Part shown: positions 63,823-64,000 of the stretch, one piece after another
Numbering within the stretch: position 1 is the stretch's first letter
Layout of the letters: the number at the start of each line of letters is the position of its first letter
NCBI GenBank assembly: GCA_947258555.1
Contig: CAMYJF010000005.1
Location: forward strand, 1-64,000
Origin: an uncultured Eudoraea sp.
GTDB lineage: Bacteria > Bacteroidota > Bacteroidia > Flavobacteriales > Flavobacteriaceae
Length of the DNA stretch: 64,000 nt
Reading direction: 5' to 3'
Notes under the pieces: model-generated
Databases searched by the model: none
The model's input: only the letters and a program-made list of their open reading frames with translations
Told to the model about the DNA's origin: nothing
Position numbers and translations under genes: made by a program

Positions 63823-64000
63823 ATGCAAGAGAATTACTTGGCAAAATGGCTTAATAACGAACTGAGTCCGGAAGAACTCGAAGCTTTTAAAGCGAGTCCG
63901 GAATACAGTTCATATCTTAAGTTAGCCGACATATCATCGCAGCTTGAAGCCCCCGCATTTGATGCGGAGCAGGCGTTCTTAGACAATGTTAAAAGACGCG
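63823..64000 (+). CDS. Start of a probable anti-sigma factor (FecR-like), truncated by the window
   Basis: 59 full codons visible from an ATG 58 bp after the sigma factor's stop. MQENYLAKWLNNELSPEELEAF begins with a helical region typical of anti-sigma N-termini (the KWL..ELS.EE segment). No membrane segment is reached. The position immediately after an ECF sigma gene supports this call; domain identity is incomplete. Confidence 0.55.
   Translation, partial: MQENYLAKWLNNELSPEELEAFKASPEYSSYLKLADISSQLEAPAFDAEQAFLDNVKRR

Overview
The window is chromosomal DNA of a Flavobacteriaceae-type Bacteroidota, probably marine. Several independent signs agree: two surface proteins with type B type-9-secretion C-terminal domains, a fused SecDF, FadL-like and TonB-receptor-like barrels, many short-signal lipoproteins, promoters of the TTTG / TAnnTTTG type rather than TTGACA / TATAAT, and a tmRNA tag ending in NYALAA. 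No rRNA, tRNA, CRISPR array, IS transposase or prophage was seen. Gene density is high, and neighbouring genes often abut or overlap by a few bases.

Layout. 1-5.7 kb: end of a Gly/Tyr then Arg/Ser-rich protein, an OmpP1/FadL barrel and two tandem T9SS cargo proteins. 5.7-12.6 kb: folE, cysS, yidD, lgt, a DUF192 lipoprotein, a GNAT enzyme, a ModF-like ABC ATPase with a degenerate first half, and two paralogous SpoIIAA/STAS-like proteins. 12.6-22.6 kb: secDF, mdh, gyrB, a DASS transporter and asnB. 22.9-31.2 kb: a DUF2911 protein, an amidohydrolase lipoprotein, an OmpA-family protein, and a barrel protein paired with a 1006-residue TPR protein. 31.4-37.4 kb: ftsE, a small membrane protein, a polyphosphate-glucokinase-like ROK kinase, typA, kdsA and a saccharopine/alanine-dehydrogenase-like enzyme.

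The accessory stretch is 37.5-40.0 kb. The tmRNA gene (ssrA) is followed at once by a cluster of imperfect palindromes, then a free-standing 81-residue GIY-YIG nuclease, more hairpins, and an A+T-rich orphan methyltransferase. Two of the palindromes share one architecture (outer GC stem, GAA/GAA internal loop, variable inner stem). This is the best candidate for an undescribed system: a REP-like repeat family possibly served by a GIY-YIG nuclease and anchored at the tmRNA 3' end.

40-47.5 kb: a TPR lipoprotein, a DnaQ exonuclease/GIY-YIG fusion, and a sulfur-related run (metallo-beta-lactamase/rhodanese protein, Crp/Fnr regulator, M20 peptidase, cysteine synthase). A GTAAC-n4-GTTAC palindrome sits at about -42 of the MBL/rhodanese promoter, where an activating Crp/Fnr protein would bind. 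47.6-61.2 kb: a LolC/E permease divergent by 2 bp from a DUF1343 (NamZ-like) lipoprotein, a sterol desaturase, a YkgJ cysteine-cluster protein, methyltransferase, zincin lipoprotein, queE, an exported RidA, a HerA-like ATPase, small unknowns, alpha/beta hydrolase, glyoxalase-fold protein, folD and ffh. 61.3-64 kb: a 594-residue acidic lipoprotein built of two repeat families, divergent from an ECF sigma factor and the start of its likely anti-sigma partner.

Start codons were adjusted where homology, signal peptides or promoter position argued for it; several genes appear to use TTG. All calls rest on reading the sequence and translations; no database search was run.
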